The notes below the pieces were generated by a model. The model was given only the letters and a program-made list of their open reading frames with translations. It had not been told where the DNA came from and searched no databases. Position numbers and translations under genes: made by a program. Below are positions 1-8,839 of a stretch of 64,000 nucleotides of DNA, piece after piece (the first letter of the stretch is position 1; every line of letters begins with the position of its first letter). Where the stretch lies: positions 372,001 through 436,000 of the forward strand of contig CAVYPD010000034.1 of NCBI GenBank assembly GCA_963770275.1, given 5' to 3'. The DNA is from Roseiarcus sp963770275 (lineage in GTDB: Bacteria; Pseudomonadota; Alphaproteobacteria; Rhizobiales; Beijerinckiaceae).

Positions 1-1
1 A

Positions 2-544
2 TGGTTCCGCTCCAACATGATCGGAACCGTGCCGGCCAAGTTCGAGGGTCGCGGCCGGCGCGTCTATCCAGGGTTTCTTCAGCTTTGCGCTTTCATGAGC
101 ATGAACGCCGAGCGGCACTCGAAATCCTTCATCGACCTCTTCCACCATCGCGTCGCTGGCGACATCGAGAAGGCGGATGCGATCCGCGACTTCTACAAGG
201 AATATTTCGCGATCATGGACATGAGCGCGGACTTCTATCTCGAAACCGTCGATCAGGTGTTCCAGCGCTATCTGCTGCCGCTCGGGAAAATGCAGCACAA
301 GGGCGAGCCGATCGACCTCAGCGCGATCAAGAAAACATTTCTTCTGACGGTTGAGGGCGAGAAGGACGACATCTGCGCCGTCGGCCAGACGCTCGCCGCG
401 CAAGACCTGTGTTCGGGCCTAAAGCCCTATATGAAGACCCATCATCTGCAGGCGGGCGTCGGCCATTACGGCGTCTTCAACGGCAGACGCTGGGACGCGC
501 AAATCTATCCGGTGCTGCGCAACCACATCCAGTCGAGCCGGTAG
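2..544 (+). CDS. phaZ: Intracellular polyhydroxyalkanoate depolymerase PhaZ, C-terminal part
   Basis: This is the last 180 residues of a cytoplasmic PHB depolymerase, which hydrolyses stored poly-3-hydroxybutyrate granules. The reading frame is open from the first complete codon of the window, so the N-terminal part with the lipase-box serine lies upstream. The visible part matches the C-terminal PHB depolymerase domain: a conserved segment ending near FMSMNAERH, the FYLETVDQVFQRYLLP helix, and a terminal region with GVGHYGVFNGRRW, whose His is the expected catalytic histidine. Family members are about 400 residues, so more than half is missing. An internal ATG at 17 is not the real start because similarity continues upstream of it. 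Confidence 0.9.
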   Translation, partial: WFRSNMIGTVPAKFEGRGRRVYPGFLQLCAFMSMNAERHSKSFIDLFHHRVAGDIEKADAIRDFYKEYFAIMDMSADFYLETVDQVFQRYLLPLGKMQHKGEPIDLSAIKKTFLLTVEGEKDDICAVGQTLAAQDLCSGLKPYMKTHHLQAGVGHYGVFNGRRWDAQIYPVLRNHIQSSR

Positions 545-546
545 CT

Positions 547-700
547 CTCGACTTCTCCCTCATTCTGAGGCGCCCGCTTTAGCGGGCCTCGAAGAATGCT
601 CCAGCTAGCGCAAACGGTCCCGCGCCACCTGGAGCGTCCTTCGAGACGCCGCGTTTCGCGCGGCCCTCAGGACGAGGTGGGGCTGTGGCGCAAATCGCTG
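547..700. repeat. Intergenic palindromic repeat, copy 1
   Basis: A GC-rich non-coding stretch with inverted segments around CTTCGAGACGCCGCG and GCGCGGCCCTCAGGACGAGG. A related copy lies at about 11540-11640 and shares the GCGCGGCCCTCAGGACGAGG part. Repeats containing a CTCAGGA(T/C)GAGG box are common between genes in Hyphomicrobiales. It sits between convergent genes and may also act as a transcription stop. Confidence 0.55.
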
Positions 701-740
701 CAGGGTTTGGCGTCAACCTTTCGTCGGAATGTGCCCGGAG

Positions 741-1127
741 CTACTTTTTGCCCAGCTGGCTGTCCATGCCGCCAGCGAGCATCTCGATCGGCGGGCGCTC
801 CGTCGTGTCGGCGAGATAGAAGCAGACGATCTCGGCGGGCTCGCTCGTCGACGCATTGTCGAACTTGAGAATCGTGTGACCGGCCGGCTCGAAGAAGCTG
901 TCGCCGGTTTTGAGAAGCTGAACCGGCTTGCCTTCGAGCTGAAGATGAAAGCTTCCCGCCGTCACCACGCCCACAGTCGAGATCGGATGACGATGCAATC
1001 CGGTCGGCTGGCCCGGCGCGAATTTGATCCGTGCGCCTTTGATCAGGCGCACGGTCGGATTCGCCGCGGGCAGCTCCTCCTCGAGCAGAGGTTCGCGCTT
1101 GAGCGGCGGGAACGGCGTGTCGGCCAT
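741..1127 (-). CDS. Cupin-domain protein
   Basis: A 128-residue single-cupin protein. The cupin barrel runs from about residue 30 to 105: KFAPGQPTGLHRHP supplies the first His pair of cupin motif 1, and GDSFFEPAGHTILKFDN matches motif 2. The function is unknown; small cupins of this type bind a metal and may be enzymes or sensors. The gene starts 15 bases after the stop codon of the sulfatase on the same strand, so the two are probably cotranscribed. No signal peptide is visible. Confidence 0.8.
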   Translation of the reverse strand: MADTPFPPLKREPLLEEELPAANPTVRLIKGARIKFAPGQPTGLHRHPISTVGVVTAGSFHLQLEGKPVQLLKTGDSFFEPAGHTILKFDNASTSEPAEIVCFYLADTTERPPIEMLAGGMDSQLGKK

Positions 1128-1142
1128 CGCGGTTTGCTCTTC

Positions 1143-3511
1143 CTACTGCCGCGCCATCGCCATCTTCGCGACCGCGTGCTTTTGCTCCTCGCTGTCCTCG
1201 ATCAGCTTGCCGGAAACGTCCACCGTCACCTGATGGATCGTGCCCGTAAACTCGAACGGCGGCCCATAGAGTTGGCTGACCGGCGAGCCGGAATTGCGGC
1301 CGATGAAGACGCCGCTGCCGATCCCTAGCGCGAGCGGCACGGTGTAGGGCAGCGTCGTCTCGCCGACGAGCTTCTTGTTGATATAGAGCTGCGCCTTGCC
1401 TGCGGCGCCCTTGCCAGTCTTGAAGTCGGGCTCGCCGGTCTTCTCGAACTCGTAAGTCAGCGAAACTTTGCCTTCGCGGCACGTCCGCATTCGACACGAC
1501 GTGGAATTCCTCCGCGCCGACATAATTGTGGACGTAGTGGAGCTTCTTGTCCTTCACGAACAAAGTGTAGCCGCCGACATTGCCGCCGTGGCAGATCAGC
1601 ACGCCCTCGGCCCCGCCCTTGGGAATCTCCACCTCCGCGGTGAGACTGTGCGACTTGTTCAAAAGCTTCGCCGCGACATTCTCCGGGATCATCTGGGTGC
1701 CCGGATAGTAGACGTAGGTCTTGCGCGCCTTGGTCAATTCTGGACGCTCGTCGGCAAAACGCATCGTGCCGCGACTGTCGAGCGGGAAGACATTGTACTT
1801 GCCCGCCTCCGTGTACCAGAGCGCGATCATCTCGATCAGCTTCGGCCGGTTTGACGCGGCGAGATCGGTCGTCTCGGTCGGGTCTTTGGAAAGGTCGTAA
1901 AGCTCCCAGTTCTTGGCGTCGAGCTCGCGCAGCATGTCTTCGGTCAGCGTGAGTGAACCGAAGGCGGGGCCTTCCTTGAACGAAGTTCCAGGGAACGGAC
2001 ACACCGCGCGCCAGCCGTCATGATAGAGCGAGCGGTGCGCAAACATCTCGAAATATTGCGTCTTGTGCCGGCTCTCCGCCTTCAAGTCCTGGAAGACATG
2101 GGCGAAGCTGACGCCTTCGAGCGGCGACTGGGTGACCCCGCGAATATGCGTCGGCGCTTCGACGCCGAACGCCTCGAGCACGGTTGGAACCATGTCGATG
2201 GCGTGAGCGAATTGCGGACAGACCTTGCCCGTATTCTTGATGCCCTTCGGCCAGTGAACGATGAACGGATCGGCGGTCCCGCCCCGATAGGTTTCGCGCT
2301 TCCATCGCTTGAACGGCGTGTTGCCCGCGTGCGTCCATCCCCATGCATAGTGATTGAAGTATTTCGGGCCGCCGAGTTCGTCGATCGCCGCCAGATTCTG
2401 CTTCAAATCGTCCGGCACGTTGTTGAAGAACTTGTTCTCGTTGACCGACCCGTTCGGTCCGCCTTCGGAGCTCGCGCCGTTGTCGGAGATGAACATGATC
2501 AGCGTATTGTCGAGTTCGCCCATCTTTTCGAGGAAATCGATCACCCGGCCGACGTGATGATCCATGTGCTCGCAGAAGCCCGCGAACACTTCCATCATGC
2601 GCGCATAAAGTTTGCGCTCGTCCGCGGGCAGCTTGGCCCATTCCTGAACGTCAGGGTCGTGGCGCGAGAGCTTGGCGTCCTTGGGCATGATACCGAGCTC
2701 TTTCTGCCGCGCGAACATCTTCTCGCGATAGACGTCCCAGCCCTCGTCGAACTTGCCCTTGTATTTGTCCGACCATTCCTTGCCGACGTGATGGGGCGCA
2801 TGGTTCGCGCCCGGCGCGAAATAGAGGAAGAACGGCTTGTCGGGAGCGACCTGCTTCAAGATCGGCGATGAAGCCGATCGCCTTGTCGGCAAGATCGGCG
2901 GTCAGGTGATAGCCCTCTTCAGGGGTCTTCGGCGGCTCGACCTGATGGTTGTCGTAGACGAGGTCGGGATAATATTGATGGGTGTCGCCGCCGAGAAAGC
3001 CGTAGTAGCGCTCGAACCCGCGCCCGAGCGGCCAGCGGTCGTAAGGGCCGGCAGCGCTGATCTGTTCGGACGGCGTCAGGTGCCATTTGCCGAGGCAATA
3101 GGTCGCGTAGCCCTGCTGCAGAAGCATCTCGGACAGAAAGCCGTTCTCGAACGGGATCGCGCCATTGCCGCCGGGATAGCCGGTCGATCCCTCGGTGATG
3201 CAGGACATGGCGTTCGAATGATGATTGCGTCCGGTCAGCATGCATGAGCGCGATGGCGAACAGAGCGCCGTCGTATGCATGTTGTTGAACAGAAGCCCGT
3301 TCTTCGCGAGCTTGTCGATGTTCGGCGTGCTGATCGGCGAGCCGTAGCATCCGAGCTGGCCGAAGCCGGTGTCGTCGATGACGATGAAGAGCACGTTTGG
3401 CGCCCCCTCTTTGGCGCGAAGCGGCGACGGCCATGCGGGTTCGGACTCTCCGATCGTGCGGCCCATGCGGCCTGGAAACGTCGTGCCCGGCTTGTATTCT
3501 TTGATTGCCAT
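1143..3511 (-). CDS. Arylsulfatase (two frameshifts in this sequence)
   Basis: A type I sulfatase of about 785 residues that hydrolyses sulfate esters. The N-terminal metal site is NVLFIVIDDTGFGQLG, and the active-site motif is CSPSRS in TTALCSPSRSC, whose Cys would be oxidised to formylglycine. Further landmarks are GKWHLTPSEQ, HHVGRVIDFLEKMGELDNT and ISDNGASSEGG. The frame breaks twice: near 2858, where GATCTTGAAG probably should read GATCTGAAG, and near 1500. Similarity continues on both sides of each break, so I treat it as one gene read through sequencing errors. The start at 3511 is a typical family N-terminus (MAIKEYKPGT). No clear signal peptide is seen, which is usual for this long subgroup. 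The cupin gene follows directly. Confidence 0.85.
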
Positions 3512-3656
3512 CTGTTCCTGCCTCGCGCCAATAGGTTAACGACCGTATGCGTGATTTACGCTTGAGGCGCCAGCCGCGAAGAGCCGCGCGGCCGTTCCAT
3601 ACAGTCTTAATCGGAGGCGGCAGGCCAGTTGGCTTCGGAACGTGCGTTCCGGGCGC

Positions 3657-4716
3657 TCACCCTTTCATGAAGGGCGCGTGCAGCGCGAGGTCTGCGTGCC
3701 CAAGGCGGTCCTTCGCCGTCCAGGACTGATGCCAGTAGGGGTAGATGAAGCGGCGGCTGGCTCACCTTGTCGAGGCGCGCACGCTCGTCGTCTGAGAGCT
3801 TCACATTGACGCAAGCGAGATTGTCACGGAACTGTTCTTCCGTGCGTCCGCCAATGATCAGCGACGTCACCCCCGGACGACCGAGCAACCATGCTAACGC
3901 GATCTGCGCCCCTGAGACGCGATGCGTCTCGGCGATCGCCACCAGTTCGTCGACGATGTCCCACAGCGCGTTTTCGTCGCGAACCGGCGGCTCTTTCCAG
4001 CCTGCGACCTGACGGCTTCCTTCCGGCGCCGCCTTGTTGCGGCGATGCTTGCCGGACAGCAATCCTCCGGCGATCGGGCTCCAAACGAGGACGGCGAGCT
4101 TCTGATCGAGCGCGATGGGAAGGAGTTCGTATTCGGCTTCGCGCGCCTGCAGCGTGTAGTGAATCTGCTCCGACACGAAGGGGATGCGGCCGTCGCGGCG
4201 CGCGACCTCCATTGCCTTCATCATGTGCCAGCCCGACCAGTTCGAACAGCCGACATAGCGCACCTTGCCTGAGCGCACGAGACTGTCGAGCGCCTCCATC
4301 GTCTCCTCGAGCGGCGTCAGGCCGTCCCACTGATGCACCTGATAGAGGTCGATGACATCGGTGCGCAGCCGCTTGAGGCTCGCTTCGCATTCGCGGATAA
4401 GGTGCCAACGTGAGAGCCCGCGATCGTTCGGTCCCTCCCCCATCGGATAGCGCGCCTTGGTCGCGATCAGCATGCCGGGCTTGCGCTTGGGCCCCATCGC
4501 CTCGCCGATCAGCTCTTCCGAGCCGCCGCCGGAATAGACATTGGCGGTATCGATCAGATTGACGCCGGAATCGGCGACGATGTCGATCAGCTTGCGCACC
4601 TCGTCGAGTTGGAGATTGCCGACCTTGGCGAAATTTCCTTTGCCGCCGAAGGTCATCGTGCCCATCGTCAGCACCGAGACCTTGAGGCCCGAATTGCCAA
4701 GTTGCCGGTATTCCAT
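3657..4716 (-). CDS. Aldo/keto reductase
   Basis: An NADPH-dependent aldo/keto reductase of about 350 residues. The catalytic set is visible: Asp and Tyr in DTANVYSGG, Lys in ATKARYPM and His in YQVHQWDGL. The C-terminal cofactor-binding part includes SLIIGGRTEEQFRDN. I chose ATG at 4716 (MEYRQLGNSGLKVS) because that is the standard family start; the open frame extends 22 codons further. Near 3748 a +1 shift (CCGCTTCATCTAC, probably CCGCTCATCTAC) moves the frame; in the corrected frame the protein ends YPYWHQSWTAKDRLG and stops at 3657. The substrate cannot be predicted. Confidence 0.88.
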
Positions 4717-4935
4717 CGCGCCCTCGTCGTTCGATTGTCGAATTTCGCGCGAGGGCCTAACATGCGCGCCTGAGTGGGCCAAGGTTGCCGACCGGGCCGA
4801 TAACGCGCTTGTGAGCCGGCAGCGCTCGGAGCGACGTAGTCTGCCTCGGGCCCCGTCGACCGCGGACTTGCCGCTCGCAGGCCTTTGTGCGCATTTGTCC
4901 GCCGTTCGACCGTCGCCTCACTTCAGGAGCTTTCT

Positions 4936-5592
4936 TTGCCCCTCGCCTCACTTCGCCGGCTCGCCTTCGCCGCTATCGTCTCCACTGCGGCGCTCGCCGC
5001 GAATGCTGCTCTTGCCGCTGGGGCCGCGCCCGAGCCCGATCGGACGATCGACATGGCGACCGTCCTCAAGCCCGGTACGCTGCCCGAACTGACGGTGGGC
5101 GACGCTTCCGGGATTCCGGTCGTCGAATATGGCTCGCTGACCTGCCCCCATTGCGCCACCTTCAGCCGCGAGATCTTTCCCGAGCTGAAGAAGGACTACA
5201 TCGACACCGGCAAGGTCCGATTCATCTTTCGTGAATTTTCGCGCAACTCGCTCGACGTTGCGGCTTTCTTGCTTGCGCGCTGCGTCGGCGACGACAAGGC
5301 TTTCGCCGCCGTCGAGCTTCTGTTCAGTCAGCAGGACAAGTGGGCATTCGTCGACAAGCCGCTCGAGCCGTTGATCGCCGCCATGCGCCCGGCCGGCCTC
5401 ACCCACGATCAGGCGATGGCGTGCCTCAAGGACCAGTCGAAGGCCGACGCCATGGTGGCCGTCGGCAAGCGGGCGACCGACGAGATCAAGATGACCGGCA
5501 CGCCAACCTTCATCATCGACGGCAAGGTCTATGGCGGAGAGCTCACCATCGACCAGCTGAAGGCGATCCTCGACCCGTTGATCAAGAAGTAG
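4936..5592 (+). CDS. DsbA-family periplasmic thiol oxidoreductase
   Basis: A 218-residue exported thioredoxin-fold protein. A signal peptide (PLASLRRLAFAAIVSTAALA) is followed by a DsbA/thioredoxin-4 domain with the redox motif CPHC in GSLTCPHCATFSREI and the cis-Pro loop MTGTPTFIIDGK. It probably acts as a disulfide oxidase or reductase in the periplasm. I chose TTG at 4936 because AGGAG lies 6 bases upstream and the signal peptide then starts at residue 1; a longer frame starting at 4885 would add 17 residues without a ribosome site. Confidence 0.87.
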   Translation: MPLASLRRLAFAAIVSTAALAANAALAAGAAPEPDRTIDMATVLKPGTLPELTVGDASGIPVVEYGSLTCPHCATFSREIFPELKKDYIDTGKVRFIFREFSRNSLDVAAFLLARCVGDDKAFAAVELLFSQQDKWAFVDKPLEPLIAAMRPAGLTHDQAMACLKDQSKADAMVAVGKRATDEIKMTGTPTFIIDGKVYGGELTIDQLKAILDPLIKK

Positions 5593-5607
5593 CTGCTCGG
5601 CGGTCGT

Positions 5608-6247
5608 CTACCAGGCGAGAAAGCGACGGCCGGCCAACGCGCCAACGCCCATGCAGATGAGCGTGGCCAGCGGATACCAGGTCGCCACGAACAGCGGCAA
5701 ATCGTCGGGGCAGGACGACGCATAGACCAGGGCCCCGACGCCTGCCGCGGCCGCCCCGGCCATCGCGCCGGTCAGGCTCGGGTGGAGCGGCGCGCCGGCG
5801 CGCAGCGCGACAAAGAGCGCCACGAGGACGGGAGCCGCCAGCATCGGGATCGTGACCGTGCAATGCATCGCGTTCGCGCCCATGAGCCGGGGCATCCACG
5901 CGCTTTGCGGCACGATCGCCAATTCCACGATCACGCCCGCGGCGAGCAAAAGAAGGGGCGCAAGCAGCCAGAGCGCGAGCGCCCTCGGCTTGGCGTCAGG
6001 ACGCGCGAGCCGCAGCGTCAGCAGAAGCGTCGGCAGGGCGAAGGCGACCGAGTCGACGCACTTCATCCAGAAGCGCATCGTCTCTGACGCCGCCGCCATA
6101 TCCGGCCTTGGTCCCAAGCATCAGGACATAGATCGCGAGGCTGCCGAGAAAGCCGATGGCGAGCGCGGCCGCGACACGCCGGCCAAGCCGGATCGGCTCC
6201 GGAACGGGATCGGCGGCCAGCGCGGCGATGAGTTCGGAGGTTTTCAC
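5608..6247 (-). CDS. NrsF-like (DUF1109) anti-sigma factor (one frameshift)
   Basis: A six-helix inner-membrane protein of the DUF1109/NrsF family, the anti-sigma partner of SigF-type ECF sigma factors in alphaproteobacteria. The N-terminal part begins MKTSELIAALAADPVP with a first membrane helix, then the frame shifts near 6112 (CTTGGGACC, probably CTTGGACC) and continues as LGPRPDMAAASETMRFWMK with five more helices, including LALWLLAPLLLLAAGVIVEL. A conserved Cys pair region is visible as AMHCTVTIP and ASSCPDDLPL. The start overlaps the stop of the sigma gene by 4 bases, so the two are translated together. Confidence 0.85.
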
Positions 6248-6813
6248 TCGACCGACCTCCGCCAGGCCGCGCCGAGCGACTTGAGCGCCCGATGGAGCGC
6301 CACCCTGACCGCGACCTCGGACATCGACAGGCGCTTCGCCGTCGCCGCGATCGATTGGCCGTCGAGGGAGATCGAGGTCACAATGTCGCGCTGGCGCGGC
6401 GCAAGCGTCTCCAGGAGCTTGCGCGCATCACTCAGCGCATGCGGATCCTCGGCCTCCGGCGCGGCCAGGAATTCTTCGAAATTCTCGAGCGGCTCAACCT
6501 TTCGCCGACCGCGACGGCGCAAGGCATCGACGACCTTGTGGCGCGCGATCGCATACACCCAGGGCGCGAGCGGCTGCCCGGGGTCCCAGGTGTGGCGCTT
6601 GAGGTGGATCGCCAACAGGGTCTCTTGCACTGCATCCTCGACGTCCGCGTCTCCGACCCCGGCACGCGCAAAAGCGCCGCGCGCCATCGGCCGCACCGAC
6701 CGACCGATGTCCTCCAAGAGCCGCCGGTATGAGCCCTCGTCGCCCGCGATCGAGGCGGTCATCATCTGCGACCAAGGATCGTCCAACGGACCCTTGATGG
6801 GCTGGGGGTTCAT
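6244..6813 (-). CDS. ECF RNA polymerase sigma factor (SigF-like)
   Basis: A 189-residue extracytoplasmic-function sigma factor. Region 2 (about 25-95) contains DVEDAVQETLLAIHLKRHTW and PWVYAIARHKVVDALRRRGR; region 4 (about 130-185) has LAPRQRDIVTSISLDGQSI and the helix-turn-helix EVAVRVALHRALKSL. Its stop overlaps the start of the NrsF-like anti-sigma gene. In Caulobacter the equivalent SigF/NrsF pair controls MNIO-DUF2063 operons in response to metals or oxidants, and the same kind of operon is divergent here. The ATG at 6813 lies only about 7 bases after a promoter-like -10 box, so the mRNA could be leaderless; an internal ATG at 6765 is the alternative start. Confidence 0.9.
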   Translation of the reverse strand: MNPQPIKGPLDDPWSQMMTASIAGDEGSYRRLLEDIGRSVRPMARGAFARAGVGDADVEDAVQETLLAIHLKRHTWDPGQPLAPWVYAIARHKVVDALRRRGRRKVEPLENFEEFLAAPEAEDPHALSDARKLLETLAPRQRDIVTSISLDGQSIAATAKRLSMSEVAVRVALHRALKSLGAAWRRSVE

Positions 6814-6819
6814 ACGGGC

Positions 6820-6845
6820 TTCGTTTCGTTTCGTCGGCCGTTACA
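6820..6845 (-). promoter_or_regulatory. Candidate SigF-type ECF promoter for the sigma/anti-sigma operon
   Basis: On the minus strand TGTAAC (6845-6840) is followed after 16 bases by CGAA (6823-6820). The same motif faces the opposite way at 6888-6914, and it resembles the GTAAC/CGAA elements I recall for Caulobacter SigF promoters. This would give autoregulation of the sigma gene. Confidence 0.6.
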
Positions 6846-6887
6846 GATCCGGGGAAATATTTTGCTCGAAGCACGGATTGACGCCGA

Positions 6888-6914
6888 TGTAACATGCCCC
6901 GGCGCGTGAGCGAA
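6888..6914 (+). promoter_or_regulatory. Candidate SigF-type ECF promoter for the MNIO operon
   Basis: TGTAAC at 6888-6893, a 17-base spacer and CGAA at 6911-6914 lie 46 bases before the MNIO start codon. The mirrored copy in front of the sigma gene supports a shared ECF regulator. Confidence 0.6.
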
Positions 6915-6960
6915 GTCGCCAATGCCGTCCCATCGCGAAACGTGGCCTTGGAGCAACCCA

Positions 6961-7848
6961 TGACCGTCGCGGATCATCGTTCTTCGAAGGCGCTTGGCGC
7001 GCAAAGCGTCGGCGTCGGGTTCAAGCCCGAGCATTTCGAGGCGATCGTCGACACCCGTCCCGAGCTTGGATTTTTCGAAGTTCACGCGGAAAACTACATG
7101 GGCGGCGGCGGCGCGCCGCATCGCCGCCTCGACGCGATCCGGGAACGCTATCCGCTGTCGCTGCATGGCGTCGGCCTGTCGATCGGCTCGCCCGGGCCGC
7201 TCGACCGCGCCCATCTTCAGCGGCTCGCGGCGGTCGCCAAGCGCTTCGAGCCGACTCTCGTTTCCGAGCACCTGGCGTGGTCGACGCACGAGGGCGCGTT
7301 CCTCAACGACCTCCTGCCCCTGCCCTACACCGACGAAACCTTGGCCCGCGTCTCCGAGCATATCGACGAAGTGCAGAACGCGCTCGGGCGAACCATGCTG
7401 CTCGAAAATCCCGTCCACCTATGTGGTGTTCGCCGAAAGCACGTGGGCGGAGACGGATTTCCTGCGCGAGATCGCGCGCCGCACCGGCTGCGGCCTTCTG
7501 CTCGACGTCAGCAACGTGTTCGTCAGCGCCGTCAATCACGGCTTCGATCCTGAGCTTTATCTCGCTGATTTTCCGCTTGCAGCGGTCGGCGAAATTCATC
7601 TCGCGGGCTGCGCCGACGACAGCGACGATGCGGGCCTGCCGCTGCTCATCGACGCCCACAATTCGCCGGTTCGCGACCCCGTGTGGTCCCTTTATTCCAC
7701 GACGATCCGCCGGCTTGGGGCGACGCCGACGCTGATCGAGTGGGACAACGACGTACCCGCGTGGACGACGCTTCTTGACGAAGCGCGCCGGGCGGAGCGC
7801 GCGATTGCCGAGACCGCAAAGACCCCCGAGCGCGCCGATGTCGTTTGA
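6961..7848 (+). CDS. MNIO-family (DUF692) iron-dependent enzyme, BufB-like (one frameshift)
   Basis: A TIM-barrel DUF692 protein of about 295 residues. MNIO enzymes bind two or three iron ions and oxidise cysteines of precursor peptides, as in bufferin and methanobactin maturation. Landmarks are GVGFKPEHFEAI, FFEVHAENYMGGGGAP, LSLHGVGLSIGS, LVSEHLAWS, CGLLLDVSNVFVSAVNHGFD, GEIHLAGCADD and LIEWDNDVPAW. The frame shifts near 7415, where AATCCCGTCC probably reads AATCCGTCC (LENPSTYV). The ATG at 6961 fits the family start. It overlaps the DUF2063 gene by 11 bases. No precursor peptide gene precedes it, unlike typical bufferin operons. Confidence 0.9.
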
Positions 7849-8839
7849 GACGACAGTCCGCGCTTTCGCGGCGGCGCTTGGCGAGCCTTCCGCGCCGCCG
7901 CCCGCGATGACCCACGGGCGCTTGGGCGCGCCTGACGCCCGCCGATTTGCGGTCTATCGCAACAATGTCGCGGTCGGACTGATTGGCGCGCTCGAGGCGC
8001 GCTATCCCGTCTCGCGCCGGATCGCGGGCGATGACCTGTTCCGCGCCATGGCGCGCGCGTTCGTGCGCGCGCATAGGCCGCGCTCGCCGGTGATGATCGC
8101 TTATGGCGAGGAGTTTCCGGAGTTCGTGGCTGATTATCTCGCGGCGGCTGAGGCCAGGCCAAGCCTACGACAGACTGCCCTTGAGATTACGGATGCGTCG
8201 CTTCGGCGCGTCTCCTCCCCCCTTGCGGGGGAGGGACAAGGAGTGGGGTCGCGCAGCCCTATGCGACAAGGGAGCGGCCACGCGTCGGATAATCTCCTCG
8301 GCCAGCGCGACCCCCCACCCCTGCCCGCCCCCACAAGAGGGGGCGGGTGCGCTAACGGCGTCGATTCTGCTGGATGGCATCAAGCTGCTGCCGCCCTCCC
8401 CGACGTCGCGCGGCTCGAGAACGCCTGGGTCGAGGCCTATCATTCTGAAGACGCAAGCGTGGCGACAGTCGGCGAGCTCGGCTCGCTCAGTCCCGACTGT
8501 CTTCCCGGAACGCGGATCGCCTTTCACCCGGCGGCGCGGCTCTTGCGCTTCGCGACGCCGGCCGCGACCGTCTGGGCCTCGGCGCAGGTTTCCAACGGAT
8601 CAGTCGCGCCAACTGAGGGGCTTGGCGAAGACGCACTCATCACGCGTCCCGATTGCGACGTCCGCGTGCGCGTCCTGCCGCCGGGCGGGTATGATTTCGC
8701 CCTGAAAATGCGGGAAGGCGCGACATTGATCGAGGCCTTCACGGCTCTCGATGACCCGACGTTCGACTTCGGGACCCATCTGGTCGGATTGGTCGAGTCC
8801 GGCGCCGTCGCCTCCATCATTCCCGGACCAGCGTCATGA
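7838..8839 (+). CDS. DUF2063 (BufC-like) MNIO partner protein with an in-frame repeat insertion
   Basis: The 333-residue partner of the MNIO enzyme; DUF2063 proteins help recruit the precursor peptide. The N-terminal domain (MSFETTVRAFAAAL, RRFAVYRNNVAVGLIGALEA, FVADYLA) and the C-terminal domain (LPDVARLENAWVEAYHSED, ALITRPDCDVRV) are normal. Between residues about 111 and 186 an extra segment occurs, translated from a GC-rich palindromic repeat (SSPLAGEGQGVGSRSP). Family members are about 250-260 residues, which agrees with roughly 75 extra residues. The start at 7838 overlaps the MNIO stop, and the DoxX start overlaps this stop by 4 bases. The insertion keeps the frame open, but it may damage the protein. 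Confidence 0.85.
   Translation: MSFETTVRAFAAALGEPSAPPPAMTHGRLGAPDARRFAVYRNNVAVGLIGALEARYPVSRRIAGDDLFRAMARAFVRAHRPRSPVMIAYGEEFPEFVADYLAAAEARPSLRQTALEITDASLRRVSSPLAGEGQGVGSRSPMRQGSGHASDNLLGQRDPPPLPAPTRGGGCANGVDSAGWHQAAAALPDVARLENAWVEAYHSEDASVATVGELGSLSPDCLPGTRIAFHPAARLLRFATPAATVWASAQVSNGSVAPTEGLGEDALITRPDCDVRVRVLPPGGYDFALKMREGATLIEAFTALDDPTFDFGTHLVGLVESGAVASIIPGPAS
8212..8350. repeat. Palindromic repeat element inside the DUF2063 gene
   Basis: An imperfect long palindrome: GAGTGGGGTCGC at about 8241 pairs with GCGACCCCCCAC at about 8306, flanked by local hairpins CCCCCTTGCGGGGG and CGCCCCCACAAGAGGGGGCG. The translated form (SPLAGEGQG) matches a repeat family widely scattered in Hyphomicrobiales genomes, as I recall it. 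Together with flanking bases (about 8169-8395) it forms an in-frame insertion of about 225 bp, comparable in style to Rickettsia palindromic elements. Confidence 0.75.

Noticed and set aside
5852..6892. A 346-codon plus-strand frame across the sigma/anti-sigma operon
   Set aside because: Both minus-strand genes have clear families and overlapping start/stop codons.
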